NCBI RefSeq assembly: GCF_000243675.2
Contig: NZ_AHMM02000017.1
Span: 595,001-659,000, forward strand
Source of the DNA: Leptospira inadai serovar Lyme str. 10
GTDB taxonomy: Bacteria > Spirochaetota > Leptospiria > Leptospirales > Leptospiraceae
Direction: 5' to 3'
Length of the DNA: 64,000 bases
Of this stretch, positions 1-9,482 are shown piece after piece. The notes under the pieces are model-generated. The model did not search any database. It was given only the letters and a program-made list of their open reading frames with translations, and had not been told where the DNA came from. Positions within the stretch are counted from its first letter, which is position 1; each line of letters begins with the position of its first letter. Both the position numbers and the translations under genes were made by a program.

Positions 1-1
1 C

Positions 2-577
2 GTTACTGCCTTCATTTGCTGGGTGTTTATGGGCGGGATCTCGGCATACATCATCGGCGGATCTAGAATTTATTTCGCGATGGCTCGGGACGGTTATTTC
101 TTTCCGAGTATGGCCAAATTGCATTCCAAATACAAGAGTCCGTACATGTCTCTGGCTTTTCAATGCGGATACGCTTGCTTATTCTCCTTAGTCAAGGAAA
201 TCGAATCCTTGCTCTATTTAATCACTTGCTCAACGTTATTATTGGCGACGATCACGGCTTACACGCCCATCTTATTCGAAAAAAGGAATTTCAAGACTAA
301 ATTCAAAATTCCGGGATATCCGTATTCCACCTATCTGTATATCGCCTCGAATATCGCGATCATCATTACGCTAATCTGGAGCAAGCCGGCGGAAGCTCTT
401 TGGGGTTTCGGATTTACTCTCCTATCCGTTCCGATGTATTTTTATTTTAAATCGACCAAGCATTCCGTCTCGCAACCTATGCCCGCCTTCGAGCCGGACC
501 TGCAATCTCCGGAGTTGGTTACGAGTCTATTGCCCGAAAACGAACCCGTTCCGATCGGAAGTGGCGATACGGTATAG
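2..577 (+). CDS. APC-superfamily amino acid permease, C-terminal part
   Basis: The frame is open from the first bases of the window, so the gene starts upstream; 191 residues are visible. The segment [17 protein letters not shown] is the typical conserved cytoplasmic stretch of APC-family amino acid/polyamine permeases, and it is followed by about four hydrophobic membrane segments and a polar, proline-rich tail. The role would be proton- or antiport-coupled amino acid transport in the inner membrane; the substrate cannot be told. The next gene starts 6 bases after the stop, so the two may be co-transcribed. Confidence 0.8.
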   Translation, partial: VTAFICWVFMGGISAYIIGGSRIYFAMARDGYFFPSMAKLHSKYKSPYMSLAFQCGYACLFSLVKEIESLLYLITCSTLLLATITAYTPILFEKRNFKTKFKIPGYPYSTYLYIASNIAIIITLIWSKPAEALWGFGFTLLSVPMYFYFKSTKHSVSQPMPAFEPDLQSPELVTSLLPENEPVPIGSGDTV

Positions 578-583
578 AATCGA

Positions 584-997
584 GTGTTTCGTATAAGTCC
601 CAAACTCAAACTTAGGACTCACGCAGCCTTAGGAATCTCGTCCGTTTTACTGCTCGCAGCGAAAGCCATCCTATCTATATTCGAAAATATTGAAATTATA
701 ATTTTCTCTCCTTTGATATTAGGCAGAATCGGCGCGATCGCCGGAGTCGCAGCCTTTCTCACAGGCGGAGGTCTGGGGAAACTCCTGACCGAGAAAAGAT
801 CTAAAATGGCAGAGATACATATGATCTTGATGTTATCGGGTCTCTTACTTCAAGTACCGTCCGTATCGGATCCTAGTCCCGATCTTTTTAAGAGCGTTAC
901 GGCCGGAATAGGGCTGTTTATCTTAGGTGTCGGATGGATATACGGGCGCAGGATTTTTCGCAGAACACTTTTTAAATTTCCTTGGGAAGCGAAATAA
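584..997 (+). CDS. Small hypothetical membrane protein
   Basis: 137 residues from a GTG start placed 6 bases after the permease stop. The sequence shows about four hydrophobic stretches (near residues 15-33, 38-60, 78-93 and 104-120) separated by short basic loops, so it is probably an inner-membrane protein. I recognise no family. Tight spacing suggests translation from the permease transcript. It runs convergently into the acyltransferase-like gene, with only 27 bases between the stops. Confidence 0.6.
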   Translation: MFRISPKLKLRTHAALGISSVLLLAAKAILSIFENIEIIIFSPLILGRIGAIAGVAAFLTGGGLGKLLTEKRSKMAEIHMILMLSGLLLQVPSVSDPSPDLFKSVTAGIGLFILGVGWIYGRRIFRRTLFKFPWEAK

Positions 998-1024
998 AAG
1001 TCGCGGCTTTCGATGGGCCTTTCC

Positions 1025-2314
1025 CTAGGAAACCTGCTTGGATAAAACTTTTTGAAAATTCGCAACATATTGGCGAATCTCGTCCTTTTCCCAACGATTC
1101 GAGTCGAAGTTTATGTTAATCACTAACCTACCTCTGAAAGTGGTGGCCGTCGTAAATAAGGTCTGAGTCAAGGAAGGATGGACCGTAAACGAAATCTCCC
1201 GTATCTGCAGATTCGGGATCTCGGCGTCGGGCAAAACGCCTACATTACTTAAAACGCTTGTTTGCGGAGTTTTGGTCATCAAGGAGGAAAATACGCGTAA
1301 CCCGTCTTCTCTTTGTAAAAATTGTTCGGGAGGGGGAAGTAATTCGTAGAAGGCTCTCCCCTCCCTTCGATTCAATCGATTTTTTAAATCATCTTTGATC
1401 TGCTTGGCGAGAGACCAAAACGAGGTTCCGAATTTTAATTGCGTCGTCAATAGAGTAATATATAAGCCTAAGGAGGAATCATCGATAGACTGACTCAGGT
1501 AAGGACGCAGATCGGCAGGCGTAGAAAGATTCAATACTCCACCGGCTCCGGCTCCGAACAAATTGTAGAAGGAGGATATTTGAGCCGCACCGAGAACTCC
1601 GTGTAAAGATACTCCCTTTTCCCGTCCTTTTCGAAGTAATTCCCGCAACTCGTCGGACTCGATTTGGAAACTAATAATTTCAGGACTCAGCTCGTTGCTT
1701 TTTCGCGAGAAACGAGGTAAAGAAAGAGGTTTCTCCTTTAATTTCTCCTCGTTTGCCCGACCTTCCGCGGAATATAAATCCATTAAGGACGGAAGCACTT
1801 GAGGGGAAGAAGAATATTCGCCCCTGCCGAGAGAAAATGCCCGCAACACATCCAAAAGAAAATGCATGCCCGAACGTCCGTCCGCAATGCTATGGTGGAA
1901 GACGATCGCAAAGGCCCAATCGCTCCCATCATCGGATCGGTGCAATACGGCGCGAATCAAAGGAGCTTCTCCTAACGAAAACGGCCGAATCGAATCCTTC
2001 GCTACTTTTGTCTTCCAATCCCGGGAAAATTCTTGGACAACGAGCGGAATTTTTGCGTTAGGATCGGTGATAAAACATAGATGAGGATCCGCTCCGTACT
2101 TCCTTTCGATCGCAACGCGGGCCAAACCGTGCCGGGATTGAACGGTATCCAACCCCTTGCGAAGATCCTCCACCTTTAAGTCGCCGTTGCCGCTGGCCAT
2201 GACCGCAAAGTTCATGGAAGAAACATGATCATACAGCCAGAAATTGGCCTCGGCATGATCCAGGGATCTCATAAATTCGGTTTTATTTTTTTTCGATTCA
2301 GGTATGCCATGCAT
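1025..2314 (-). CDS. Condensation-domain acyltransferase-like protein
   Basis: 429 residues. The motif HHSIADG (residues 140-146) matches the HHxxxDG active site of the condensation/acyltransferase superfamily (NRPS condensation domains, PapA-type and wax-ester/alcohol acyltransferases). The N-terminal stretch LDHAEANFWLYD and the later LNLSTPADLRPYL also fit the fold. It stands alone, without carrier proteins or adenylation domains, so a free-standing acyltransferase acting on an alcohol or thioester is more likely than peptide synthesis; the substrate is unknown. Met15 is an alternative start. It lies just downstream of a desaturase on the same strand, which would fit lipid modification. 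Confidence 0.72.
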   Translation of the reverse strand: MHGIPESKKNKTEFMRSLDHAEANFWLYDHVSSMNFAVMASGNGDLKVEDLRKGLDTVQSRHGLARVAIERKYGADPHLCFITDPNAKIPLVVQEFSRDWKTKVAKDSIRPFSLGEAPLIRAVLHRSDDGSDWAFAIVFHHSIADGRSGMHFLLDVLRAFSLGRGEYSSSPQVLPSLMDLYSAEGRANEEKLKEKPLSLPRFSRKSNELSPEIISFQIESDELRELLRKGREKGVSLHGVLGAAQISSFYNLFGAGAGGVLNLSTPADLRPYLSQSIDDSSLGLYITLLTTQLKFGTSFWSLAKQIKDDLKNRLNRREGRAFYELLPPPEQFLQREDGLRVFSSLMTKTPQTSVLSNVGVLPDAEIPNLQIREISFTVHPSLTQTLFTTATTFRGRLVININFDSNRWEKDEIRQYVANFQKVLSKQVS

Positions 2315-2341
2315 GAGAGCATCTTACATGAACCTGAGAAT

Positions 2342-3406
2342 TTATACCAGCCCAAGTTCACCCGAACTTGATTTTTCGTATCGATTCCCTCTAAGCATGC
2401 TTTCAAAATCGTTGAATCGAATTCCATATTTCTTTAAAATCGGCCGCACGAACGGCGCCACCGCCTGTCTCAAATAAAACGGTTGGCTTACCACGAAGTG
2501 ATGGATTCCGTGCGTAGCGCCGAAATTAAAACAAAATAAATGGAGAGGTAGAACGAGCCAGGAATCAAGGACCTGCGTTTGTTGATACAATCCTTTAACG
2601 TCTCCATAATAGTGCATATTCGAAGAAACGATTTGGATAGCGGTTTGCCTTAACCAACAAGGAATCAGATAAACGACTGCAGCGGTGTTTAGAATCGTAT
2701 GAGCAGTTGCAACCCAACCTTTTTCCTGAATCGGTGAACCCATAGACCAATTCAGTACGGCAAACAATCCCCAGATAAGAAACGAATACCATAATAGTAG
2801 AAAGATGGATCGAAACGGTCCTTTAATCGGTGATGATTTTATTTTTTTAAGATAGTGAATCGCATCTTTTCTAATTTTCGGTCCCTGAAGAACGACTGCC
2901 ATAATCGGATCCACCATGACCAGAAAACGTTTCCATCCGAGAGGCATTCCATTGCTGATGAATCTCTCTTCGATATCTTCGGGATTTCCGGACAGTTTAT
3001 GATGCAATAAATGGATTTCTTTTCTGAACCAGGGGTTTACCGCGTTTGCGCGAAAAAGCCAAACCATCCAAAATAAAAAATTTTGCATTCTAGGGCTTTC
3101 TTTAAAATAAATGCTATGTATGAGATCATGCTCCATCTCGTGCAAAAAAGAAGCGAGAATCCCGTTCCCGATAATGCAGGTCCAAAACGGAATTAAACCC
3201 GCGATATAAAGTCCCGCTAGGAAAATCATTCCGCCCGCCGAACCGATCGTTATACCGAAGCCGATCGCATTTTGATATTTCAAAAAAGAAAATCGTTTTC
3301 TGAATTTCGAATCGGAGTACCGAATCCATTTGATAATCCGTTTTGCTTTTTCCTTATCCGTCAACGCGTCGATCGTCCGCTTCTTTTCCATCACTGCTGA
3401 ACCCAT
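2342..3406 (-). CDS. Membrane fatty acid desaturase family protein
   Basis: 354 residues with the three histidine boxes of integral-membrane di-iron desaturases/hydroxylases: H93-DLI-H97 (preceded by H89), H132-LL-HH136 and H299-GI-HH303. Hydrophobic pairs near residues 46-90, 108-122 and 198-222 fit a four-helix topology. It should introduce a double bond or hydroxyl group into an acyl or related lipid chain in the inner membrane; the exact substrate is not readable. A GGAG-like site precedes the ATG at 3406. Its stop lies 27 bases upstream of the acyltransferase-like gene on the same strand, so the two may form an operon with the AraC regulator upstream. Confidence 0.8.
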   Translation of the reverse strand: MGSAVMEKKRTIDALTDKEKAKRIIKWIRYSDSKFRKRFSFLKYQNAIGFGITIGSAGGMIFLAGLYIAGLIPFWTCIIGNGILASFLHEMEHDLIHSIYFKESPRMQNFLFWMVWLFRANAVNPWFRKEIHLLHHKLSGNPEDIEERFISNGMPLGWKRFLVMVDPIMAVVLQGPKIRKDAIHYLKKIKSSPIKGPFRSIFLLLWYSFLIWGLFAVLNWSMGSPIQEKGWVATAHTILNTAAVVYLIPCWLRQTAIQIVSSNMHYYGDVKGLYQQTQVLDSWLVLPLHLFCFNFGATHGIHHFVVSQPFYLRQAVAPFVRPILKKYGIRFNDFESMLRGNRYEKSSSGELGLV

Positions 3407-3516
3407 GCCCTACTCCCGAATTTCATATGACCCGAGTGTCGCACGGGTTTTAAGGTTTGTCGTTCCATTCTATAAACCGGCACCAAAACTTCCGTTGCAA
3501 ATGATAGTCTGAAACG

Positions 3517-4656
3517 CTAGCCCGAATTCTTTTCGCGAAACTCCGACGGAGGCAATCCTATTTGCTTGATAAAAGCCCTATGGAAAGAGGTTTTGCTGCG
3601 AAAACCCACTTCATAACCGATATCCAAGATGGATCGATTCGTTTCTTTTTTTAACAGTTCGCAGGCTTCCCGAATTCGATATTCGTTCACAAAAGCCGAA
3701 AAGTTCTTACCCATTTCCTGGTTGATCAATTCCGATAATTGGTGAGGAGAGAGAGCCAGTTCTTCCGCAAGAGTCGCCAAACTTAAATCCTCGTCCCGAT
3801 AGAGCTTTTCGGTTTCCATCGCCAGCCGTAAATTTTCCCGTAGCGTTTCCAGATCCATTCCTAGTAAGAGGGACCGGGAATATCGACTGTTGGTTTCTCT
3901 CGCGACTTTTTGCAAATTCTGAAAGTAGGCGGGATACTTTCGGCCGATCAGATAGGAAATGCAAAGACTTACCGTCATCATATCGGCGCTGATAAGCAGA
4001 AATACCGAATTCTTGCCCAGCAAATAGAAAGCTCCAACCGAATGATTCGCGATCGTAGCTAAAACGATATACAAGAGAACTCTTGCCGTCCATTCCTGGC
4101 GCAGCACCGCAATCTTAAACAGCATTCGCGAGCCCTTTAGAAGTGCCGAAATGTAACCGGCGAGTATGAGCAAGGGCACGTAAAATATTAGATCGAATAG
4201 GCCGCGGGTCGAAACGAATGCTTGAAAACCGCTTTGCAGTTCCGACAGATTCAAAAAGAAAACGATTCCGTAAGCTAGCCAAATCAGTCCCGGAAGAACA
4301 AAATGTTTTTGACTCAACCCGAGAGTCGAATCTTCAAATTCGGAATCCTGGATAATCTTATGAATTCCGTATAGAATCGGCCCGAGAGATCCCAGTACGG
4401 GAATATGTAATAAGACGATTCTTGGAATCTCGGGAAAGTATCCCATCACCATGCAAAGACCGGTGCCTTCCAATATTCCCAGGGAAAGGAACAATAAGGC
4501 CAGTAATCTATTTAAAGCCGTCTTCCTCTCTATAACCGATTGACCGATACAAAGTAGAAGTCCTAGATACGTGCCAAATATGGCGAACGTAATTAGAGCC
4601 CAAAACGACCAATGGTTGCCTAGGGGATATTCATTCGGAAAAAAATAGTTCGGCAT
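3517..4656 (-). CDS. AraC-family regulator with N-terminal membrane domain
   Basis: 379 residues. The first ~220 residues hold about seven hydrophobic segments; the last ~100 form an AraC-type double helix-turn-helix (LATLAEELALSPHQLSELIN, then IREACELLK and the RSILDIGYEVGFRSKTSFHR block). This 7TM-plus-AraC layout is common in Leptospira and other environmental bacteria and implies a membrane sensor acting directly on DNA. It lies 110 bases upstream of the desaturase on the same strand, so it may control the lipid genes below; that link is inference. Confidence 0.85.
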   Translation of the reverse strand: MPNYFFPNEYPLGNHWSFWALITFAIFGTYLGLLLCIGQSVIERKTALNRLLALLFLSLGILEGTGLCMVMGYFPEIPRIVLLHIPVLGSLGPILYGIHKIIQDSEFEDSTLGLSQKHFVLPGLIWLAYGIVFFLNLSELQSGFQAFVSTRGLFDLIFYVPLLILAGYISALLKGSRMLFKIAVLRQEWTARVLLYIVLATIANHSVGAFYLLGKNSVFLLISADMMTVSLCISYLIGRKYPAYFQNLQKVARETNSRYSRSLLLGMDLETLRENLRLAMETEKLYRDEDLSLATLAEELALSPHQLSELINQEMGKNFSAFVNEYRIREACELLKKETNRSILDIGYEVGFRSKTSFHRAFIKQIGLPPSEFREKNSG

Positions 4657-4669
4657 GCAAAGGCTTTAT

Positions 4670-4879
4670 CTACCGGTATTGGGAACTGTCAACCATTGCA
4701 GAGGACAGAGGAGTAGAGTAGAGATGGAAGTCTGTTAGACTTCCATCCCCCTCAACGAACCGAACGTGCAGATTTCCCGCATTCGGCTCTTTTAAGAGAC
4801 TGTACCTCATTGCTTTCGCTTTTTGGTAGAGCTTGGATCTTAATTGAGTTAGTTTTTCCGATAAGCCATCATGATTCAA
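4670..4879 (-). pseudogene. Truncated group II intron reverse transcriptase N-terminus
   Basis: The frame opens with NHDGLSEKLTQLRSKLYQKA, which resembles the N-terminus of bacterial group II intron-encoded reverse transcriptases. After about 20 residues the similarity stops. The rest (MRYSLLKEPNAG onward) is a translation of the intron's own domain IV-V RNA, showing that the whole RT, maturase and endonuclease region was deleted. It starts at a TTG and has no function as a protein; it is the scar of the coding part of the intron relic. Confidence 0.75.
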
Positions 4880-5580
4880 TGGGTTCTTATCTATTTCCGT
4901 AGTCGATGTTTTCTGTCTTCCGATTCAATGGGTTCTTATCTATTTCCGTAGTCGATGTTTCCATCAAGCGGTCTTACTCCTTTAATTTCTAAGCATTCTC
5001 TATAAGAACCCCTTCGCTCCCTGGGCATTACCCCAGTTCTTCGCTACTATGAGTTCTTCCGACTTCCTTATTCGCCAAATGTAAATTATTCGTTCTCTAC
5101 ACTTGTTGCATTTAAGCACAAATAAGGATCTCCCAGGTTCCTGGGGTTTCCTTCGAAACGCGCTATCCAACTTTACCCCGAGTATTCCGACAAGTGCATT
5201 TGTTCATTTCTACCTTGTCGATTCCAAGCTTCATCATATCAGAGAGACTGGCTAATACCACTTATTTCTGTTACGAGGCTTCAAGCATTGGTTCGCTTTC
5301 GCTATGGCTCATTTCTTTGCTACGAGAGGCTTCCTTTGTTCCGTTACCGTTACAAAGGCTCTTTTCGCTACCTGCCGAAGGAACAATGAGCAGGATGGAG
5401 GCCTTCCCTCCATTGGAAATCCCAGACTTTGCCTGGCGCACCTGAAGACAGTAGCTGCTCGATGTTGTGAAGGTTATAGAAGTAGAGGAGATATCTACTG
5501 TAATGCAGGAATCTTTCCATAGAGCATGGAAACTCGGCTCATCAATGTTCTGTCCTCAGTCCTCTGTCTTCTGTCCTCTG
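4698..5580 (+). repeat. Dispersed repeat copy A1, interrupted by the intron relic
   Basis: The left end GCAGAGGACAGAGGA (4698-4712) and the body from 5442 to 5580 belong together once the intron (4713-5441) is removed. The rejoined sequence then matches copy C at 21053-21220: a CAGAGGACAG-type end, GCTGCTCG, a central GGAATCTTTC and CATGGAAA block, CAATGTTCTGTC, and the inverse end CAGTCCTCTG. The ends are imperfect inverted repeats of each other, so the family is MITE-like. It lies in a gene-free zone. Confidence 0.75.
4713..5441 (-). mobile_element. Group II intron relic with internal deletion
   Basis: Read on the minus strand the element begins at 5441 with GTGCGCC, the group II 5' consensus, followed by a short stem (CCAGGC/GTCTGG). 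It ends at 4713 with CTCTAC, fitting the AY 3' rule. Domain V is visible at 4757-4789 (GAGCCGAA and TTCGGTTC arms, GAAA-type loop). An 11-bp hairpin downstream at about 4724-4748 fits domain VI. At 729 nt it is far shorter than a mobile intron of 2 kb or more. Only the first ~20 residues of the reverse transcriptase remain before the sequence jumps to the 3' domains. A 49-bp tandem repeat (4873-4960) sits just before the IEP start. Joining its flanks restores an intact dispersed-repeat copy. Confidence 0.85.
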
Positions 5581-6045
5581 AATGACAGATGCGTTCGCTT
5601 GCAGGGGACAGAAGACAGAGGACAGATGCGTTCGCTTCGCTCACGCTAGACAGAAGCTGCTCGAGGTTGGAAACTATGGCTCATTTCTTTGCTACGAGAG
5701 GCTTCCTTTGTTCCGTTACCGTTACAAAGGCTCTTTTCGCTACCTGCCGAAGGAACAATGAGCAGGATGGAGGCCTTCCCTCCATTGGAAATCCCAGACT
5801 TTGCCTGGCGCACCTGAAGACAGTAGCTGCTCGATGTTGTGAAGGTTATAGAAGTAGAGGAGATATCTACTGTAATGCAGGAATCTTTCCATAGAGCATG
5901 GAAACTCGGCTCATCAATGTTCTGTCCTCAGTCCTCTGTCTTCTGTCCTCTGAATGACAGATGCGTTCGCTTGCAGGGGACAGAAGACAGAGGACAGATG
6001 CGTTCGCTTCGCTCACGCTAGACAGAAGCTGCTCGAGGTTGGAAA
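5302..6045. repeat. 372-bp tandem duplication
   Basis: Bases 5302-5673 and 5674-6045 appear identical by eye over 372 bp. The repeated unit holds the first 140 nt of the group II intron relic (minus strand), its 5' exon side, the right part of repeat copy A1 and the left half of copy A2. The short open frames inside it occur twice for this reason and are not genes. Perfect identity suggests a recent event or ongoing homogenisation. Confidence 0.9.
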
Positions 6046-6145
6046 TGCAACTGGGCTAGGGAGAAATCCACTATAATGCAAGAATCTCTCTAGAACGTGG
6101 AAACTCCGCTTATCAATGTTCTGTCTTCCGTCTTCTGTCCTCCGC
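5601..6145 (+). repeat. Dispersed repeat copy A2, expanded by the duplication
   Basis: A second family copy starts at 5601 (GCAGGGGACAGAAGACAGAG), runs to the CTGCTCGAGGTTGGAAA block, and resumes after the inserted duplicate at 6046 with AATGCAAGAATCTCTCTAGA, CAATGTTCTGTC and the right end GTCCTCCGC. Between the two halves lies the second copy of the 372-bp unit. No gene is seen between 4657 and 6204 apart from intron debris. Confidence 0.6.
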
Positions 6146-6204
6146 TATAAATATTTATTGCATACAAGATATCTAAAGGAAAGTTTCGATCTGAGAGGGC
6201 CTCC

Positions 6205-7383
6205 ATGGATTTTACCTTAACAAAGGATGAACAAGAGTTCATCGAATCTTTTCGGACATTTTGCAAAAAGGAAATAGCTCCTTTTGCAGAGGAATTAGAT
6301 AAGAAAAAGGAACTGCCTAGGACTCATTATACTAAACTAGCGGAAGCAGGCTATCTAGGCTTACTGCACGAGGAAGAATACGGAGGCCAGGGCGCCGGAT
6401 TCTTCCTCAGCACTCTTGCAATGGAAGTGGTCTCGGAATATTGCGGCAGCACATTTTTCAGTGTAGGAGCTTCGGCAGGATTATTCGGCCTGCCCCTTAA
6501 ACATTTTGGTACGACGGAACAGAAAAGAAAATTTCTGCCTGAGATTATTTCCGCTAAGAAAATCGGATCCCTCGGCGTTACCGAACCGGATTCCGGATCG
6601 GACGTCGCATCCATCACTACGGTGGCAAAACGGTCCGGAAGCGATCGATACCTACTTACGGGACAAAAAACATATATTACGAATGCGCCTAATGCGGACT
6701 ATTGTTTGGTTCTTGCAAGAGCCTTGGATTCGTCGGGAAAAGAAAAAGGGCTTACTCATTTTATCGTAGACCTGCATAGTAAGGGAGTCAGTCGCTCGCT
6801 TGCGATGGATAAAATGGGATTAAGAGCCTCGCCTACAGGTGCTCTTTTTTTCGAAGACGTGGAAATTCCCGAAGAGAATATTTTAGGAAAATTAGGAAAG
6901 GGTTTTAGACAAACCATGCAGACATTCAATACAGAACGTCTATCATTGGCCGCCTACTCTCTCGGAGTCATGCGGGCCTGTCTGTCGGATTCTAAATCGT
7001 TCGCATCCTCGCGGAAAAGTTTCGGGAAGTCGATTTCGCAACACCAAGGTGTGGCATTTCTTTTGGCGGAAATCTACACTAAACTCGAAGCGTCAAAATG
7101 GTTAACGTATAACGTGGCTTGGGAAAGCGAAGTCGCCGAGCGGGAAGGAAAAGGGAATATGCCCTTATCCGGAAAGTGCGCTGCTTGCAAGTTATTTGCC
7201 ACGACTTCGGCTCGAGAAGTTACGAACCTTGCCGTCCAAGTTCATGGGGGCGCCGGCTTCATGGACGAATATCGAGTTTCGAGATTGTATAGGGACGTCC
7301 GCTTAGCTGAAATAGGCGGAGGAACGAGCGAGATCCAAAAATTAATCATCGCCGGAAGCTTACTGAAACAGGACGTTTCGTAA
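6205..7383 (+). CDS. Acyl-CoA dehydrogenase
   Basis: 392 residues, the usual length for a soluble FAD-dependent acyl-CoA dehydrogenase. It would catalyse the first alpha,beta-oxidation step of an acyl-CoA and pass electrons to ETF. Seen: LGVTEPDSGSDVAS and the TGQKTYITNA signature of the middle beta domain, and the C-terminal QVHGGAGFMDEYRVSRLYRD and EIGGGTSEIQ. The C-terminal loop has IGGGTSEI instead of the IYEGTSEI of short/medium-chain enzymes, so the catalytic Glu is not at that position; this is usual for the LCAD/isovaleryl-type branch, where it lies elsewhere. A GAGAGGG site precedes the ATG. It is monocistronic between the repeat zone and a convergent gene. Confidence 0.92.
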   Translation: MDFTLTKDEQEFIESFRTFCKKEIAPFAEELDKKKELPRTHYTKLAEAGYLGLLHEEEYGGQGAGFFLSTLAMEVVSEYCGSTFFSVGASAGLFGLPLKHFGTTEQKRKFLPEIISAKKIGSLGVTEPDSGSDVASITTVAKRSGSDRYLLTGQKTYITNAPNADYCLVLARALDSSGKEKGLTHFIVDLHSKGVSRSLAMDKMGLRASPTGALFFEDVEIPEENILGKLGKGFRQTMQTFNTERLSLAAYSLGVMRACLSDSKSFASSRKSFGKSISQHQGVAFLLAEIYTKLEASKWLTYNVAWESEVAEREGKGNMPLSGKCAACKLFATTSAREVTNLAVQVHGGAGFMDEYRVSRLYRDVRLAEIGGGTSEIQKLIIAGSLLKQDVS

Positions 7384-7388
7384 TCGAA

Positions 7389-7418
7389 GAGAAGATCGGC
7401 TCATTTTCCGATTTTCTC
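7389..7418. terminator. Bidirectional terminator-like hairpin
   Basis: GAGAAGATCGG and CCGATTTTCTC form an 11-bp inverted repeat with one mismatch and an 8-nt loop between the convergent acyl-CoA dehydrogenase and GH18-like genes; the stop codon of the latter lies in the loop. Confidence 0.55.
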
Positions 7419-8696
7419 CTGCAAATATTCGTTTATTTCCGGATCGTTGTCCTCTATCAGCTGCCAAAAAGAAAAGCCTCTTATTTTAAACTTTTCTAAA
7501 ATATTCATCTTCGCTTCGAACGCGGTTCGATTCATATAAAAGGCGACACGGTCGCAGCCCCCTAAACGGTACCACAGGGACGGATCGGTATAGATATGTC
7601 CTTCGTGCCTATAAAGGTAGGGGCGAAGGAATATCCAATCGGACGCTTTCGGCTGAGTTTGATAGATCCTCGAAACGTCGGTAGGTTGTTCTATCCTAGG
7701 ATTCCAATGATCTTGTATGAATTTTGCGCGGGAATAATATACCGATTTGGAGGGAATATCGCAGTTTAACGACCAATCATATCCGTAGGTAGGAATGGCC
7801 ATATACAATTTATCCGACGGAATTCGGGTCACTGCATATTCGAGGATGCGTTCTATCCACCAATCCGGGGCCTGAGGTCCAGGACCGGGAAATCCGTTCT
7901 TTCTCGGATGCAACTCGTACGCCATGATCTTTACCTTATCCGCGACCTTTCCTAAAAATTCATAATCGTGGGAAAGCTGGCCGCGATACGCCTCAAAAAA
8001 ATCGACCTGTATCGGAGCGCGTAAACCTTTGCAGGGAAAAACGGATTTCTTTTCCGAAAGGGTTTTCGGGTGTATCGAAACGGAAAGTAGTTTATTTCGT
8101 TTTCGTAATTCTCCCTTCAACGCCATTAAAAACTCTTCGAAGGATTCCTTTTTTTCGCAGGTCATTCCTTCATAATCGATATCGATGCCGTCATAACCGT
8201 ACGTTTCGATTTCATTGATTATGTTTTTAATATGAAAATCCCGTACTTCGAGATTTCCGTTCAACCCGATCGCATCGGAGACTTTTTCAAAATCATTTTC
8301 CCAGCGAAAAATCGTGGGTATAATCAGCGTTTTCGGGGAAACGAGACGAAACCACATGATTCTCTCAGCGATCTCTTGCGGCTTCCAGACCGAGCGAAGT
8401 CTTCCCGTATTGTTCCTCCCTCCCTCCAAACCGTAAAGGAAAGGATGCAACTCGTCATATAAATGAACGTATTTGAGCATGGCCCAAAAATCCTGGGACC
8501 AAGTGGAAGCGTAAACCCTCCTAGTTTCGACTGCCCGAGCTTCCTCCGCTTGCTTTTTATTTTTCCAAAAGCGGACTCCTAGGAAGGATGCTAAAAAGAG
8601 TGTCGCTACCAAAGCCGCGAAGAGAATCAGTCGAATGTTTTTACTCGGAGATTTCAAACGAAATGCCAGGTTTCCGCGAAACCCGGCTGGAGACAA
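7401..8696 (-). CDS. GH18-family glycoside hydrolase-like protein, membrane-anchored
   Basis: 431 residues. One hydrophobic segment (about residues 22-42) after a basic N-terminus suggests an anchor or uncleaved signal. The catalytic GH18 signature DGIDIDYEG lies at residues 169-177, with Glu176 as the expected proton donor. VKIMAYELH and [11 protein letters not shown] match later barrel strands of the family, and the C-terminal RGFSFWQL matches the end of the barrel. GH18 covers chitinases and YaaH/YdhD-like peptidoglycan-related hydrolases; the lack of chitin-binding domains makes an envelope role plausible. The start used is TTG and is uncertain. Confidence 0.78.
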   Translation of the reverse strand: MSPAGFRGNLAFRLKSPSKNIRLILFAALVATLFLASFLGVRFWKNKKQAEEARAVETRRVYASTWSQDFWAMLKYVHLYDELHPFLYGLEGGRNNTGRLRSVWKPQEIAERIMWFRLVSPKTLIIPTIFRWENDFEKVSDAIGLNGNLEVRDFHIKNIINEIETYGYDGIDIDYEGMTCEKKESFEEFLMALKGELRKRNKLLSVSIHPKTLSEKKSVFPCKGLRAPIQVDFFEAYRGQLSHDYEFLGKVADKVKIMAYELHPRKNGFPGPGPQAPDWWIERILEYAVTRIPSDKLYMAIPTYGYDWSLNCDIPSKSVYYSRAKFIQDHWNPRIEQPTDVSRIYQTQPKASDWIFLRPYLYRHEGHIYTDPSLWYRLGGCDRVAFYMNRTAFEAKMNILEKFKIRGFSFWQLIEDNDPEINEYLQEKIGK

Positions 8697-9011
8697 TAAG
8701 AATCGACGTATTAGGGCCTTTTCGCCGGCGATTGGACGGTCGAAAATTTTCTCTTTTCCCTGTCTGTTAAGCGACTCATTTGGGATAGAACCTATATAAA
8801 GTAAGAAAATGTTGGTTAATTAAATAAGCAGGAATTCAACAATTCCCGAGAATCGATTTTTCATATAAAGAAGAATTGAAACATTCAGGTGCCTCATTCT
8901 TTCTATTACTAAATTACAAAAATCCTTACTCAAAAGGTAAATTACGATGCTGCCGAGAAATTTAAACCGTTCTAAAATAGACTGGAAAATTTGAATTAGG
9001 GAGTCTTAGCG
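8697..9011. other. AT-rich intergenic region
   Basis: About 315 bases between a leftward and a rightward gene. It must hold promoters for both. No gene, structured RNA or clear repeat was found in it. Confidence 0.5.
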
Positions 9012-9455
9012 ATGGTAAAAACTAAAAAGAACGTAATGCGAATTCTCTTCATAATTTCTTTGCTTTCGTTCCTCAATTGCGGTGGAAGCGGGGGTGGAGG
9101 TTTAAATCCTCTCATATTCCTATTAGCAGGGAACTCCAGCTCTAACAATTCTACGACCCCCCATATCGGAACCGGTCCTTCCCGGAATGTCCTGGTTACT
9201 TGGCAGGCGAACCGGGAAAAATCCGTAAATTCGACGGGGGGCGGCTACCAAGTCTGCTACGGAATTACCCCCGCCTACCAAACTTCCGGCTCCGTTTGCA
9301 CCAGCGTTCCTTATGCCAGCGGGGCTACGGCTCCGACCAACACAACTCTTTCTATTCCGGGAGGAAGCGCGGTTTTTATCTATGTATTCGGGTTCTCGGC
9401 TCTAAACACGTCAGGGGCCCCTGCTGCCACTCCCGGACTAACTTTGGTGAATTAA
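9012..9455 (+). CDS. Small lipoprotein
   Basis: 147 residues with a basic start, a hydrophobic stretch (residues 9-20) and a lipobox ending in Asn22-Cys23, followed by a Gly/Ser-rich linker. The pattern fits spirochaetal lipoproteins exported and lipidated at Cys23. The remainder (NVLVTWQANREKSVN onward) looks like a single beta-rich, fibronectin type III-like domain; I cannot assign a function. It ends 27 bases before a secreted protease gene on the same strand, so the two are probably co-expressed. Confidence 0.75.
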   Translation: MVKTKKNVMRILFIISLLSFLNCGGSGGGGLNPLIFLLAGNSSSNNSTTPHIGTGPSRNVLVTWQANREKSVNSTGGGYQVCYGITPAYQTSGSVCTSVPYASGATAPTNTTLSIPGGSAVFIYVFGFSALNTSGAPAATPGLTLVN

Positions 9456-9482
9456 TTTTTTCGAATATATAAGGCGATATCC

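Noticed and set aside
5194..6021. Several 60-101-residue open frames
   Set aside because: They lie in intron and repeat sequence and recur only because of the 372-bp duplication; they contain no protein motif.
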